The notes below the pieces were generated by a model. It saw only the letters and a program-made list of their open reading frames with translations. It was not told the DNA's origin and made no database searches. The translations under genes were made by a program, and so were the position numbers. This document shows, in pieces, positions 44,101 to 52,349 of a DNA stretch of 64,000 nt; the first letter of the stretch is position 1, and each line of letters opens with the position of its first letter. This DNA is from an uncultured Dokdonia sp. (GTDB taxonomy: Bacteria > Bacteroidota > Bacteroidia > Flavobacteriales > Flavobacteriaceae). The DNA is taken from the NCBI GenBank assembly GCA_947503305.1, contig CANNDF010000003.1, forward strand, positions 62,001 through 126,000, written 5' to 3'.

Positions 44101-44721
44101 TACAATTTCTGGTTTTGCAAGTATTTGTCCTCCTGTCAATGGAGAGTTATTATAAAAGCTTCCTAACCAAAAAATAATCAATAGCACTATTCCTGTAGTG
44201 TATGCAATAATTGCTTTTTGCGAAAGCATCGTACTTATTCCTATAATCGCATTATTGATAAATAAATTAGGAATCATTATAAGTAACCAAGGCCATAGAT
44301 AATAGGTAATACTTTCTGTACCAAGTTGCACATATTCTGGTTCGAGATATTTTCCAAAATAAAACCCAAGTAATGATGCGCTACTAACAATAAGTGTACT
44401 TATAAAAACACCAAGGTGTCTACTTAACATATAGATCACTTTGCGTATAGGAGTACTAAAAAGTATTGGATCAAAATTACTTGTGGTATCTCTTAATAAT
44501 GCTTGGATAGAAAACAGCATCGAAGGCACTAAACTAGTAAGACTTATAACACAAACAAAATATGTAATACGGTATGGCGAATTATCGTTAACACCTCCGC
44601 CTGGTAGGTCAAGGAATAATGAAAAACCAAGGAATAAAGACAGTGCTAGAATGATGTAAAAAGAAAGTTTTTTACAGTGAAAACGCATCTCAAAATGCAA
44701 AAGTGACAGAAACATATCCAT
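41149..44721 (-). CDS. ABC-2 permease fused to an M1-type metallopeptidase
   Basis: 1190 residues, with the same layout as 30204-33719: about twelve membrane helices in the first ~600 residues, then an extracytoplasmic peptidase domain. Zinc site H930-E931-I-A-H934 and E954, again with 19 rather than 18 residues between the second His and the Glu. The GxMEN exopeptidase motif is absent (GGQAMPGTISMSET in its place). The ATPase gene precedes it by 5 bp and the kinase/regulator pair follows, giving ATPase, permease-M1, kinase, regulator on one strand. Membrane tethering would place peptide cleavage next to the transport path. Confidence 0.9.
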   Translation of the reverse strand: MDMFLSLLHFEMRFHCKKLSFYIILALSLFLGFSLFLDLPGGGVNDNSPYRITYFVCVISLTSLVPSMLFSIQALLRDTTSNFDPILFSTPIRKVIYMLSRHLGVFISTLIVSSASLLGFYFGKYLEPEYVQLGTESITYYLWPWLLIMIPNLFINNAIIGISTMLSQKAIIAYTTGIVLLIIFWLGSFYNNSPLTGGQILAKPEIVERVAYFDFFGIGAFLEQTQFWTPYKKNHQFISFSGSLFWNRILWTLIGGILLIIGYNRFSFRKVNRIPTKKKTEEIIIVPKIYTATSTDHTSIVSHIQAFYSQCIIEFRNIFKSIPFVIMTMAWIAMTIIGMYFMITGEAEFGGRYPTTNLLAGLIVEPFEILSMLLVIFYCGELVWKPCSVGFNEILSSTPVKNGVLLLSKYTVLTLLLFLFLTIGISIGIAFQLIDGYGNIELAHYVSLYYYSGVPIVFVIFFTTFLQICIPNKYLAMLATGVLLLFFKFWAPTFILNEPLARFLNFGRMYARHSDMYGYGQFAKPFHSFIVYWGSLIGIIVVLSLKWGNRGSGSNYKTIRSSFSKIGSRTEKIFILTFVILFIGSGSYIFYNTHLLNPVGNTDEYWSNEQYERLYKKYESLTIPAIVGVETNVDIFPKERAYTINANYIIKNTSDEPIYQIFATTREDFESFSIENTKQTLKDTVLGAYLFELKKPFLPGEKLSMQFSINKETKGFGISKDVISNSSYLQHSQFDPLLGYVNFIEIKNPNEREKRGLPERPELPYNDPHLQDVGKFLINTVAYESIVSTSEDQTAIASGELIKQWSDNGRNYFHYKTATYVKKNMTYFSARYDVKKIKHDSITIEMYYHPTHYHNIDFMAEIAKKTLTYATKNFSPYQHNHLRIAEVGGHRNFGGQAMPGTISMSETSMYTKDIRNPDKGINVVARRTIHEIAHEWWGHQLAPKRVEGAKFLSEALCKYTEAVVLEKLYGKGMVRQLTNYTSRRYFGSRSNARTPEPPLYLVNNQQYLAYSKGYVIFNGLRSLIGEDQVNKALQNVLEKHHQTSEVTSLDFLKELYAITPKNYHTLLEDWFKKVIVYDLRIINSTYKKLQDNTYEIEIITEAKRTRMLESGEEISIGIDEPIEIGLFTKHPNDFKLGDVPIYLKKHSITTGKQTFKIIVDTLPTYIGVDPFLTRLDESRIDNVKTLSKHN

Positions 44722-44726
44722 AAAAT

Positions 44727-45605
44727 TTATTTATTGTTTGTGTATAAACTTGTGAAATACAAATCTTCTAGACTGGTTTGGATGATTTCAAACATCGGAC
44801 TAGGTTTACTTTCTGCAAATACATGAATTTGTGTTTTCCCCGCTAGTAATTGTGTAGATATTACCGTGTATCTATTTTGATATTCATCAAGTTCATCTTT
44901 AGGAATTATTGCAGACCAAATAGTTCCTTCTTTCTCTTTTACTAAATCAAGAGGAATCCCTTTAGTTATAATTTTTCCTTCTTGTAGGATTGCCATCTGT
45001 GTACATAAATCGTGTACATCTTCTACAATATGAGTTGAAAGTATAACTACCTTAGATGACGCAATATCACTCAATAAGTTATGAAACCTATTACGTTCTT
45101 CCGGATCTAACCCTGCTGTTGGTTCATCGACAATAATAAGTTTAGGATCTCCTAATAATGCTTGCGCAATTCCAAAACGCTGTTTCATTCCTCCCGAAAA
45201 ATTGTGAACCCATTTTTTACGATGGTCATAAAGATTGGTTTGTTGCAATAATGCTTCTACTTGATCTTTGCGTTCTCCTCTATTCAGAACCCCCTTTAGA
45301 ATAGCAATATGGTCTAGTAATTTATATGCCGAAAATCTAGGGTATACACCAAATTCTTGTGGCAAGTACCCTAACTGTTGCCTTAATTGCTGTGGGTTTT
45401 TTAATATATCAATGTCATTAAATTGCAGACTTCCCGATGAGGGTTCTTGCAATGCAGATATAGTTCTCATGAGCGAAGACTTTCCTGCTCCATTAGGCCC
45501 TAACAGTCCAAACATACCGTCTGTAATAGTTAAGGAAATAGCGTCCAATGCTTTTACACCATTTGGATATGTTTTAGAAAGATTAGTCAGCTTTAATGTA
45601 TTCAT
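44727..45605 (-). CDS. ABC transporter ATP-binding protein
   Basis: 292 residues. Walker A GPNGAGKSS (about 35-43), signature FSGGMKQR, Walker B LIIVDEPTAGLD and H-loop STHIVED. A close paralogue of the protein at 29321-30193. First gene of the minus-strand cassette with permease-M1, histidine kinase and LytTR regulator. Its start faces a histidine kinase gene at 45810 across a 204-bp region carrying repeated elements. Confidence 0.93.
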   Translation of the reverse strand: MNTLKLTNLSKTYPNGVKALDAISLTITDGMFGLLGPNGAGKSSLMRTISALQEPSSGSLQFNDIDILKNPQQLRQQLGYLPQEFGVYPRFSAYKLLDHIAILKGVLNRGERKDQVEALLQQTNLYDHRKKWVHNFSGGMKQRFGIAQALLGDPKLIIVDEPTAGLDPEERNRFHNLLSDIASSKVVILSTHIVEDVHDLCTQMAILQEGKIITKGIPLDLVKEKEGTIWSAIIPKDELDEYQNRYTVISTQLLAGKTQIHVFAESKPSPMFEIIQTSLEDLYFTSLYTNNK

Positions 45606-45609
45606 AAAT

Positions 45610-45708
45610 AACCTATTTTAAACACGAACCTACTATGGGCTCCATTTTTAAAATAGTTTTTGGGGTAAACGACATATATGCTATGTCACAAACACCTTAA
45701 AATAGGTT
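45610..45708. promoter_or_regulatory. repeated 12-bp elements in a divergent promoter region
   Basis: AACCTATTTTAA at 45610-45621, its exact reverse complement TTAAAATAGGTT at 45697-45708, and a one-mismatch copy TTAAAATAGTTT at 45648-45659. They lie between the ABC/M1 cassette and a histidine kinase/LytTR pair transcribed away from each other. Repeated short sites of this kind are what a LytTR regulator would bind. Related TTAAAA(T)TAGG sequences occur at about 41063 and 41127. Confidence 0.5.
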
Positions 45709-45809
45709 AAGGATGTTTTATTGTTTGTTTTAGTACGTTGGACATGTCTCAAAGACTGTTTGCCAACTATTTTGCAATCGGGAGTGCACTTGAGTACATT
45801 TGACATTAT

Positions 45810-47075
45810 ATGGATTTCTTAAAGAAAAATATATTGACTAAGCAACGCATATATATAGGGTTGTTATTCCTTTTTGGTTGTGCACATGGCGCATATGAAG
45901 CATATCAACACCATCTTAGATGGATTGCATATGATAAAGAATATGGTAGCACGCATACACATGATTACACTCCATTTACAAACACACTATTCAATATTTT
46001 CTTTTATTCTTTTGTTATCTTTATTATATATAAACCTCTGATACGATATTTAGAACAGAAGGATCTAATTAATCCTATTCAAAACTGGAGAAGAAAAGCC
46101 TCAAAGATTATTTCAATAACTCTTGCTTTTATTCTTTTGATTGCTATTATAGAGACAGTTGAAGTGACTGGACATCAAACCATTACTGGGGTAATACTTG
46201 TTGGGATCTATATTCTATTTTTTGTATTATTATCTTGGTATTATAAATCTTATTTTCTTAAATCTTTTTCGATTAAAAATGTACTACAAGCTACATTCTT
46301 AAAAACACATTTAGAAAAAATCATTATCACCATATTCTTGATGGTACTATTTGTACTCATGGGGATTTTCAAAGAGAATAAAACATATCCATATATTTTT
46401 GATATCGCTGCCGTTTTTGTGACACTAACCATAGGGTATGTAGTATTGTCCTGGTTATTAAATCAATACAAATCCATACGGAAATTAAAAAATGAAAAAG
46501 CACATGCAGAGTTATTACATTTAAAGAGTCAAGTAAGTCCTCATTTCTTCTTCAACACATTGAATAATCTTTATGGTTTAATAAATAAAAATCCAGATAG
46601 CGCTCGTGAGCTAGTCCTTGAACTCTCTGATATGATGCGTTATACTATCTATGAAGGTCAAAAAGAATGGGTTCCGATTGAAGAGGAAATTACTTATTTA
46701 AAAAATTACATCGCATTGCATAAGAAACGTTATCATAAAAAGATTGATATTCAGTTTTTCTCAGAGGTACATGATCACAATAAGAGAGTCATGCCTTTAC
46801 TCTTTATTATATTATTAGAAAATGCATTTAAGCATGGTGTAGAAAACATACGTAATAATGCATATATTCATATTCAATTGACGGTAAAAAATCGTCAGAT
46901 ACGATTTGAAATCAAAAATAACTTTGATCCATTAAGTCTCCCTACAACATCAGGTATAGGATTACGGAATTTAAAAAAAAGATTAGAATTAATGTACCCT
47001 AATAGACATGAGTTACTAATAGAGTCAGACGATGAAGTGTATTTGGTTGTACTAGAAATGAATTCATATGATTAA
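45810..47075 (+). CDS. LytS-type membrane sensor histidine kinase
   Basis: 421 residues with about six membrane segments in the first 220 residues (near 12-30, 60-75, 100-118, 125-145, 170-187 and 198-217), then the His_kinase domain with H245 in QVSPHFFFNTLNNLYG and the GIGLRNLKKRLELMYP ATP-binding segment. Overlaps the regulator gene by 8 bases. The divergent ABC/M1 cassette is a likely target or signal source. Confidence 0.9.
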   Translation: MDFLKKNILTKQRIYIGLLFLFGCAHGAYEAYQHHLRWIAYDKEYGSTHTHDYTPFTNTLFNIFFYSFVIFIIYKPLIRYLEQKDLINPIQNWRRKASKIISITLAFILLIAIIETVEVTGHQTITGVILVGIYILFFVLLSWYYKSYFLKSFSIKNVLQATFLKTHLEKIIITIFLMVLFVLMGIFKENKTYPYIFDIAAVFVTLTIGYVVLSWLLNQYKSIRKLKNEKAHAELLHLKSQVSPHFFFNTLNNLYGLINKNPDSARELVLELSDMMRYTIYEGQKEWVPIEEEITYLKNYIALHKKRYHKKIDIQFFSEVHDHNKRVMPLLFIILLENAFKHGVENIRNNAYIHIQLTVKNRQIRFEIKNNFDPLSLPTTSGIGLRNLKKRLELMYPNRHELLIESDDEVYLVVLEMNSYD

Positions 47076-47778
47076 GTATATTATCGTAGATGACGAATCT
47101 ATTGCACATGATATTATAAGAGAATATGCAGATCTTTTGCCTAATCTGAAGTTTGAAGGGCAATGCTATGACGCTATTGAAGCTATGCAATATCTCAATA
47201 AAAATGAGATCGACCTTATGTTTTTGGATATCAACATGCCAAAACTTAAAGGGATAGACTTTTTAAAAACGCTCACCCATCCACCTAAAGTAATTTTGAC
47301 TACTGCCTATAAAGAATATGCCTTAGAAGGCTATGAACTTAATGTGGTCGATTACTTATTGAAGCCTTTTTCTTTTGAACGTTTTTTAAAAGCAATACAT
47401 AAAGTGGTAAACGCTTCCGCGAAAGCTGAAACTCGTACTACCCCTTCAATAGCATCAACTAAAGAAGATTCTAAACGACTTTTCATAAAGGATGACAAAA
47501 GACATATCCAAATAAATTTAGAAGATATTTTCTATATAGAAGCTTCTGGAAACTATACCAAACTGATTCTAAATTCGGATATCATTACTACGAGAGAAAA
47601 ACTATCTGTTATTCAAGATTTACTCCCTGCAAATAAATTTATTAAAGTACATAAGTCATTTATAGTGGCACAAAAACACATTCATAGTATCGAAGGGAAT
47701 CGTATTTTCATAGGAATTCACACTATACCAATAGGAAAAGTCTATAAACTCAATATCAATAAGTTATTAAAAAAATAG
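47068..47778 (+). CDS. LytTR-family response regulator
   Basis: 236 residues: receiver domain with D8-D9 pocket and phosphoacceptor D54 (MFLDINMPKL), then a LytTR domain (about 140-236) with FIKVHKSFIVAQKHI. Paralogue of the regulator at 47830-48549, with which it converges. A degenerate palindrome copy (47413-47426) lies in the linker between domains. Partner kinase is the overlapping gene upstream. Confidence 0.91.
   Translation: MIKYIIVDDESIAHDIIREYADLLPNLKFEGQCYDAIEAMQYLNKNEIDLMFLDINMPKLKGIDFLKTLTHPPKVILTTAYKEYALEGYELNVVDYLLKPFSFERFLKAIHKVVNASAKAETRTTPSIASTKEDSKRLFIKDDKRHIQINLEDIFYIEASGNYTKLILNSDIITTREKLSVIQDLLPANKFIKVHKSFIVAQKHIHSIEGNRIFIGIHTIPIGKVYKLNINKLLKK
47413..47426. repeat. dispersed palindrome, degenerate copy inside the regulator gene
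   Basis: GCTTCCGCGAAAGC, one change from the core, in the linker between receiver and LytTR domains; reads Ala-Ser-Ala-Lys-Ala. Confidence 0.65.
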
Positions 47779-47829
47779 AGTTTCATATTTTAATATATAC
47801 AGTAAAAGCGCATCTGTAAAGTCAACTTA

Positions 47830-48549
47830 TTAGATATCTATTCGTGCTAATACTGAAGAACGATAAGATTTCCCAATAGGTAATTTAACTTGATTTTGGA
47901 GCACATATTGATTTCCATCTATGAGTTGTAGTTTATCAAAGTTCACAACATATGATTTATGTATTCTCATAAACGTAGAAGATGGAAGCTTTGTGAGAAA
48001 AACAGTCAGTGTTTCTGCAACAAGATGCATGATTTCTGCATGTACTTTAATATAATTACCATATGCTTCTATATAGAGAATGCTATTTACTTCTAATCTA
48101 ACCAATTTTTTATCACTTTTAATGAAGATAGTTTCTGTAGTCTCAGAAACAGTAGGAGTCACTATAGATTGTTGATCTAAAGGTACACTACGTTTATTTT
48201 TCTGTGCTTTTAATACTGCTTGTAGAAATCGCTCTAAAGAAAAGGGTTTTAGTAAATAATCTGTCACAGAGAGTTCAAACCCTTCAATAGCGTACTCAGG
48301 GTATGCAGTCGTAATAATTACTTCAGGACGTTGTTGAAGTGATTTTAATAAACTTAAGCCAGAAAGTTTAGGCATGTTGATATCCAAAAAAAGAAGATCA
48401 ACAGATTGCTTTTGTAATATTTCTAATACCTCAAATGCATTTTTACATTCGGCAACAACTGTAAGTGAGGGGATCTCTTTGATATAACTCGCTATTAATT
48501 GTCGAGCAATAGGTTCGTCATCTGCAATAATACATGTAAGATTTTGCAT
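47830..48549 (-). CDS. LytTR-family response regulator
   Basis: 239 residues from the ATG at 48549, whose A is the last base of the kinase stop codon (TGATG), so translation is coupled; a TTG one codon earlier is possible. Receiver domain with D11-D12 pocket and phosphoacceptor D57 (numbered from that TTG) in LLFLDINMPKL, then LytTR with FMRIHKSYVVNFDKL. Converges with the paralogous regulator at 47068-47778. Confidence 0.91.
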   Translation of the reverse strand: MQNLTCIIADDEPIARQLIASYIKEIPSLTVVAECKNAFEVLEILQKQSVDLLFLDINMPKLSGLSLLKSLQQRPEVIITTAYPEYAIEGFELSVTDYLLKPFSLERFLQAVLKAQKNKRSVPLDQQSIVTPTVSETTETIFIKSDKKLVRLEVNSILYIEAYGNYIKVHAEIMHLVAETLTVFLTKLPSSTFMRIHKSYVVNFDKLQLIDGNQYVLQNQVKLPIGKSYRSSVLARIDI

Positions 48550-49526
48550 CAAAGAGTCATTTTTAAGTCCACCGAATATACTTCTTTATCACTAGATATA
48601 GTAAGTATATGCTTATCTGGATATATAAGTAATAATCGTTTTTTTGCGTTTACTAATCCTATGCCGCTACGCCCAGATTCTAGATTCTCTTCCAATTGGA
48701 TTGTGTCATTTTTTGAATTGACACATGTAAAATCCAATCTATTATCTATAATTTTTATTCCAATGGTCACATTATTCACCCCATGTATAGAGGTCTCCAA
48801 ATGCTTAAACGCATTCTCTACAAAAACGATAAGCAACATAGGAGCAATCATCAATCCATCTGTAGCTCCGTGTATATGCATAGTAATTTCTGTTTGATCT
48901 TCTAGTCGTATACGTTCTAAAGCAATATAGTTATCTAAATAATTTAATTCTTTTTGTAGTGGCACCAATGCCTCTTTAGTATCATACAGACTATACCGTA
49001 ACAAATCTGATAGTTTAAGCATTAGATTAGGTAACCTATTAGATTTTAAAACCGACATTCCATATAGATTATTTAATGTATTAAATAAGAAATGAGGATT
49101 TAGTTGTGCTTTTAACAATTGTAGCTCAGCATCTTTTATCTGTTGTCTACGTACAACATTATCTTTTGCAAGTTTTATAGCAGAAGCAAATAGAAGTGCT
49201 AGAATCATAGACCCTAATAGATTGACAACCATTTCCCATTTAAATGCTTGCCCAAAAAAGCTAATCATATACGTTCCAATTATAGCAAAAAATGATGCGT
49301 TTAGAACAAATAATAATAGACCTACAATAAATTTTCTTTTAGTAAAAAAGGGAAGAATGAGAAGGTTATTAATGTAAACAGGGAATAGTAAAAAAATAAC
49401 GATTCCTATAGACGACAAAAATCGATTTTCGGCTTGAATAACAACAGTAAATATAAGAACTAAAAACACCCAGACAGCTATATTCTGGTATAGTTTGTTA
49501 TCCAGCCATTGTTCAATTTTAAGCAT
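48549..49526 (-). CDS. LytS-type membrane sensor histidine kinase
   Basis: 325 residues with four membrane segments (about 14-31, 38-58, 66-90 and 100-118), then the His_kinase domain with H145 in QLNPHFLFNTLNNLYG and GIGLVNAKKRLLLIYPDK. Divergent from the third ABC cassette, which it may control with its LytTR partner. A near-palindrome with 9-bp arms lies in its leader (49535-49553). Confidence 0.9.
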   Translation of the reverse strand: MLKIEQWLDNKLYQNIAVWVFLVLIFTVVIQAENRFLSSIGIVIFLLFPVYINNLLILPFFTKRKFIVGLLLFVLNASFFAIIGTYMISFFGQAFKWEMVVNLLGSMILALLFASAIKLAKDNVVRRQQIKDAELQLLKAQLNPHFLFNTLNNLYGMSVLKSNRLPNLMLKLSDLLRYSLYDTKEALVPLQKELNYLDNYIALERIRLEDQTEITMHIHGATDGLMIAPMLLIVFVENAFKHLETSIHGVNNVTIGIKIIDNRLDFTCVNSKNDTIQLEENLESGRSGIGLVNAKKRLLLIYPDKHILTISSDKEVYSVDLKMTL

Positions 49527-49534
49527 TTATTGTG

Positions 49535-49553
49535 TTTTGAAAGTCTTTCAAAA
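49535..49553. promoter_or_regulatory. inverted repeat upstream of the histidine kinase
   Basis: TTTTGAAAG, one base, CTTTCAAAA: perfect 9-bp arms starting 8 bp before the kinase start codon. It could be an autoregulatory site or a leader hairpin affecting translation. Confidence 0.4.
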
Positions 49554-49753
49554 ATAACGGAAACTAAAGGAATTGTACATGTTTTTATGATGTATGGCAC
49601 ATATTTCCTTTTAAACAGAGTCCATATAATGATAAAAGAACAAACCCAAGAAAAATAAGTATTCATCCTTTTTTTGAGTATACTTATCATAAATAATTGA
49701 TACTTGCTACTAGTGTACAGACATTTGGTTCATCAATAAAAAAACAAACAGGT

Positions 49754-50608
49754 ATGCAATTAGATATTCAAAATCTCTCAAAACGTTATGGAAATAATTA
49801 TGGAGTCAAAGAATATTCCTTGTCTATGGAAAAAGGAATTCTCGGTTTATTAGGACCTAATGGTGCAGGAAAATCAACCTTACTCAAAATGATCGCTACT
49901 GTAAGTAAACCTACAGAAGGGACTATTCTAGTAAATCGTAATAATATTGTAAAAGATCCAAACTATATACGAAAGCAACTTGGATATCTACCTCAGAATT
50001 TCGGGGTATATCCTAATTTAAATGCTATTGAGTTTTTAAATTATATGGCAGCCTTAAAAGGAATAGGTGGTCCTAGTGTTAAAAAAAGAATCTATCAATT
50101 ATTAGAGGGGTTAAATCTTATGGATGCTGCCAAAAAACCTATTGGCACGTATTCTGGGGGTATGAAACAACGTGTTGGTATCGCACAGGCGCTTCTTAAT
50201 AATCCAAAAATGCTCATTTTTGACGAACCTACTGTCGGACTAGATCCTGAAGAGCGTGTCCGTTTTAGAAATCTAATATCAGATTTAGCAAATGAGTGTA
50301 TTATAATTCTCTCATCACATATTGTATCAGATATTGTTACTATAGCAGATGAAGTTGCTATTATGAAAAAAGGGACATTAGTTTCTAAAGGATTTCAAGA
50401 AGATACGATAGCACATGTAGCTGGGCGCGTGTATGAAATTAAAATACCAAAAGATGCGATCACTACATTTAAAAAAGATCACACAATCGTTAGTATTACA
50501 AGAAAGGCTTCTCATGTAATTGTACGTTACGTTGGAACTTCAGTAGAAGGCGCTACTACTGCCCTACCTACATTAGAAGATGCCTATTTATACCTCACAA
50601 AAAACTAA
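49754..50608 (+). CDS. ABC transporter ATP-binding protein
   Basis: 284 residues from the ATG at 49754; the frame extends to a TTG at 49697 but the first 19 codons look non-coding. Walker A GPNGAGKST, signature YSGGMKQR, Walker B MLIFDEPTVGLD and H-loop SSHIVSD are present. It is more distant from the two other ATPases of this region (VGLD instead of AGLD). Partner of the permease gene 3 bp downstream. Confidence 0.92.
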   Translation: MQLDIQNLSKRYGNNYGVKEYSLSMEKGILGLLGPNGAGKSTLLKMIATVSKPTEGTILVNRNNIVKDPNYIRKQLGYLPQNFGVYPNLNAIEFLNYMAALKGIGGPSVKKRIYQLLEGLNLMDAAKKPIGTYSGGMKQRVGIAQALLNNPKMLIFDEPTVGLDPEERVRFRNLISDLANECIIILSSHIVSDIVTIADEVAIMKKGTLVSKGFQEDTIAHVAGRVYEIKIPKDAITTFKKDHTIVSITRKASHVIVRYVGTSVEGATTALPTLEDAYLYLTKN

Positions 50609-50611
50609 ATA

Positions 50612-52162
50612 ATGAATACGTTCTTTACAATAATAAAATCAGATTATTTACAACGTACACGTAGTTATACGTTCTTAATAACATTATGTATAAGTGTTGC
50701 TGTTGGGTATACGTTTATTCCAGCTCCTGGAGCTTCATATGCTACTATACAACTTGGAGAATATATTGGAGTATATAATGCCGCATGGTTTGGGTATGTG
50801 ACAGCGATGATGAGTAGTGTTTTCTTATCTCTTATAGGTTTTTATCTTATCAACAGCGGTATTAAAAGAGACCGTATCACACAAGTAGGGCAAATTACAG
50901 CAGCAACATCTATATCAAATACAGCATATTTATGTACGAAAGCACTTAGTAATTTTGCAATTTTAATGACCATATTAGCCGTGTTATTTGGTATGAGTAT
51001 CATTTTATTTTTCTTGTATAGTGATGGGTATCCATTTGACATTATGCAATTTATCACTCCATTTTTGTTTATTCCTGTTCCAGCTATAGCATGTATTTCG
51101 ATACTTGCCGTACTTTTTGAAATGATATTAGGAAAATATAGTGTTCTGCAAAATATTGGTTTTTTTATTGTTTTTGGATTTCTAGTAAGCCTGCAATCAA
51201 GAGACTCTTTTAATACAGCAAATGTAGATTTATTTGGATCTCAAGTTGTAATCAATGCAATGGTAGATGTAGCTCAAACTCAAATCACAGATCCAGACAT
51301 GATAGAACTTAACATAGGATATACAATAGGAAATAAATCGGCTAGTAAGACATTTATATTTGAAGGGGTTTCATTTCCAATAAGTTATAATATAAGTAGA
51401 TTATTATGGGTAGGAGGTCCACTCCTATTGCTATGTAGTATAGCGCCATTCTTTCACCGCTTTGATATCAAAGAAGCCCTCAGGTTATTACCAAAAAAGT
51501 ATAATGAAGAGTATCGCAAACACAAACGAATTCAAATAGATGAGCTCGCAGAAGTCACACCAAAAATAGGCCTGTATACGTTGTATAAAATGGAGCTGTA
51601 TATGCTTACACAAAATAGTTCTAAGTGGCTTTGGTTACCAACGTTGAGCATTATGATAGCAATGATTTTTGTGCCAATAACTATTTCTCATCAGATTCTA
51701 TTACCCCTTGTTTGGTTCTTGCAAATAGCTCGTATAGCATCTATTACAAGCAAAGAGCTCACATCAAATGTTGCTCCATTTGCATTTGCATCTTACAAAC
51801 CACTTCAACGGTTATTAACTTCGCAACTACTAGCAGCTATAACATTACTTCTTGTGCTTGCATCTCCATTATTAATACGTTTGCTTATTAATAATGATAG
51901 TACAGCCGTTAGCGCAATACTTCTCGGAGCTTTATTTATAATAAGTCTTGCAGCATTTTTTGGGATAGTGACACGTGGTAAAAAATTATTTGAAATTGTA
52001 TTTTTCATAGTAACATATACCAATATGAGCAAACTCCCATATACAGATTATTTTGGAGGGCTCACCCCTGCAATACATCATTACTATATCCTTATTCCTA
52101 TCGTAGTTGTATTATATGTTGGAACATATAGCATGAGAAAACTAGAGATACGACGTTTGTAA
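50612..52162 (+). CDS. ABC-2 type permease without a peptidase domain
   Basis: 516 residues with about twelve predicted membrane helices in two halves (about 15-275 and 345-510) and an extracytoplasmic loop near 195-250. The helical part is comparable to the permease half of the two M1 fusions in the window, but it stops before any peptidase domain. With the ATPase before it and the divergent kinase/LytTR pair it forms the third signalling-transport cassette. Substrate unknown. Confidence 0.87.
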   Translation: MNTFFTIIKSDYLQRTRSYTFLITLCISVAVGYTFIPAPGASYATIQLGEYIGVYNAAWFGYVTAMMSSVFLSLIGFYLINSGIKRDRITQVGQITAATSISNTAYLCTKALSNFAILMTILAVLFGMSIILFFLYSDGYPFDIMQFITPFLFIPVPAIACISILAVLFEMILGKYSVLQNIGFFIVFGFLVSLQSRDSFNTANVDLFGSQVVINAMVDVAQTQITDPDMIELNIGYTIGNKSASKTFIFEGVSFPISYNISRLLWVGGPLLLLCSIAPFFHRFDIKEALRLLPKKYNEEYRKHKRIQIDELAEVTPKIGLYTLYKMELYMLTQNSSKWLWLPTLSIMIAMIFVPITISHQILLPLVWFLQIARIASITSKELTSNVAPFAFASYKPLQRLLTSQLLAAITLLLVLASPLLIRLLINNDSTAVSAILLGALFIISLAAFFGIVTRGKKLFEIVFFIVTYTNMSKLPYTDYFGGLTPAIHHYYILIPIVVVLYVGTYSMRKLEIRRL

Positions 52163-52193
52163 AAGGTAAAATATGAGGGTATTTATATAGTAT

Positions 52194-52207
52194 GCTTTCG
52201 CGAAAGC
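52194..52207. repeat. dispersed GC-rich palindrome, copy 7
   Basis: The perfect 14-bp core, 31 bp after the permease stop and before the next plus-strand gene. No T-run follows. Confidence 0.87.
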
Positions 52208-52349
52208 TACTATCTATTATCTAACTTTTGAATTAAATTTGATAATACATATCCTGTAATATATAATGTAATTTTGAGCTATAGCAATGTAAAGTTTATA
52301 TCTTTATGTAACTAAGAGATTAAATAACACTAAATTATAAATCAATATT

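Noticed and set aside
44213-44227. Further palindrome copy in the second permease-M1 gene
   Set aside because: GCTTTTTGCGAAAGC has an extra base and a broken centre; probably coincidence.
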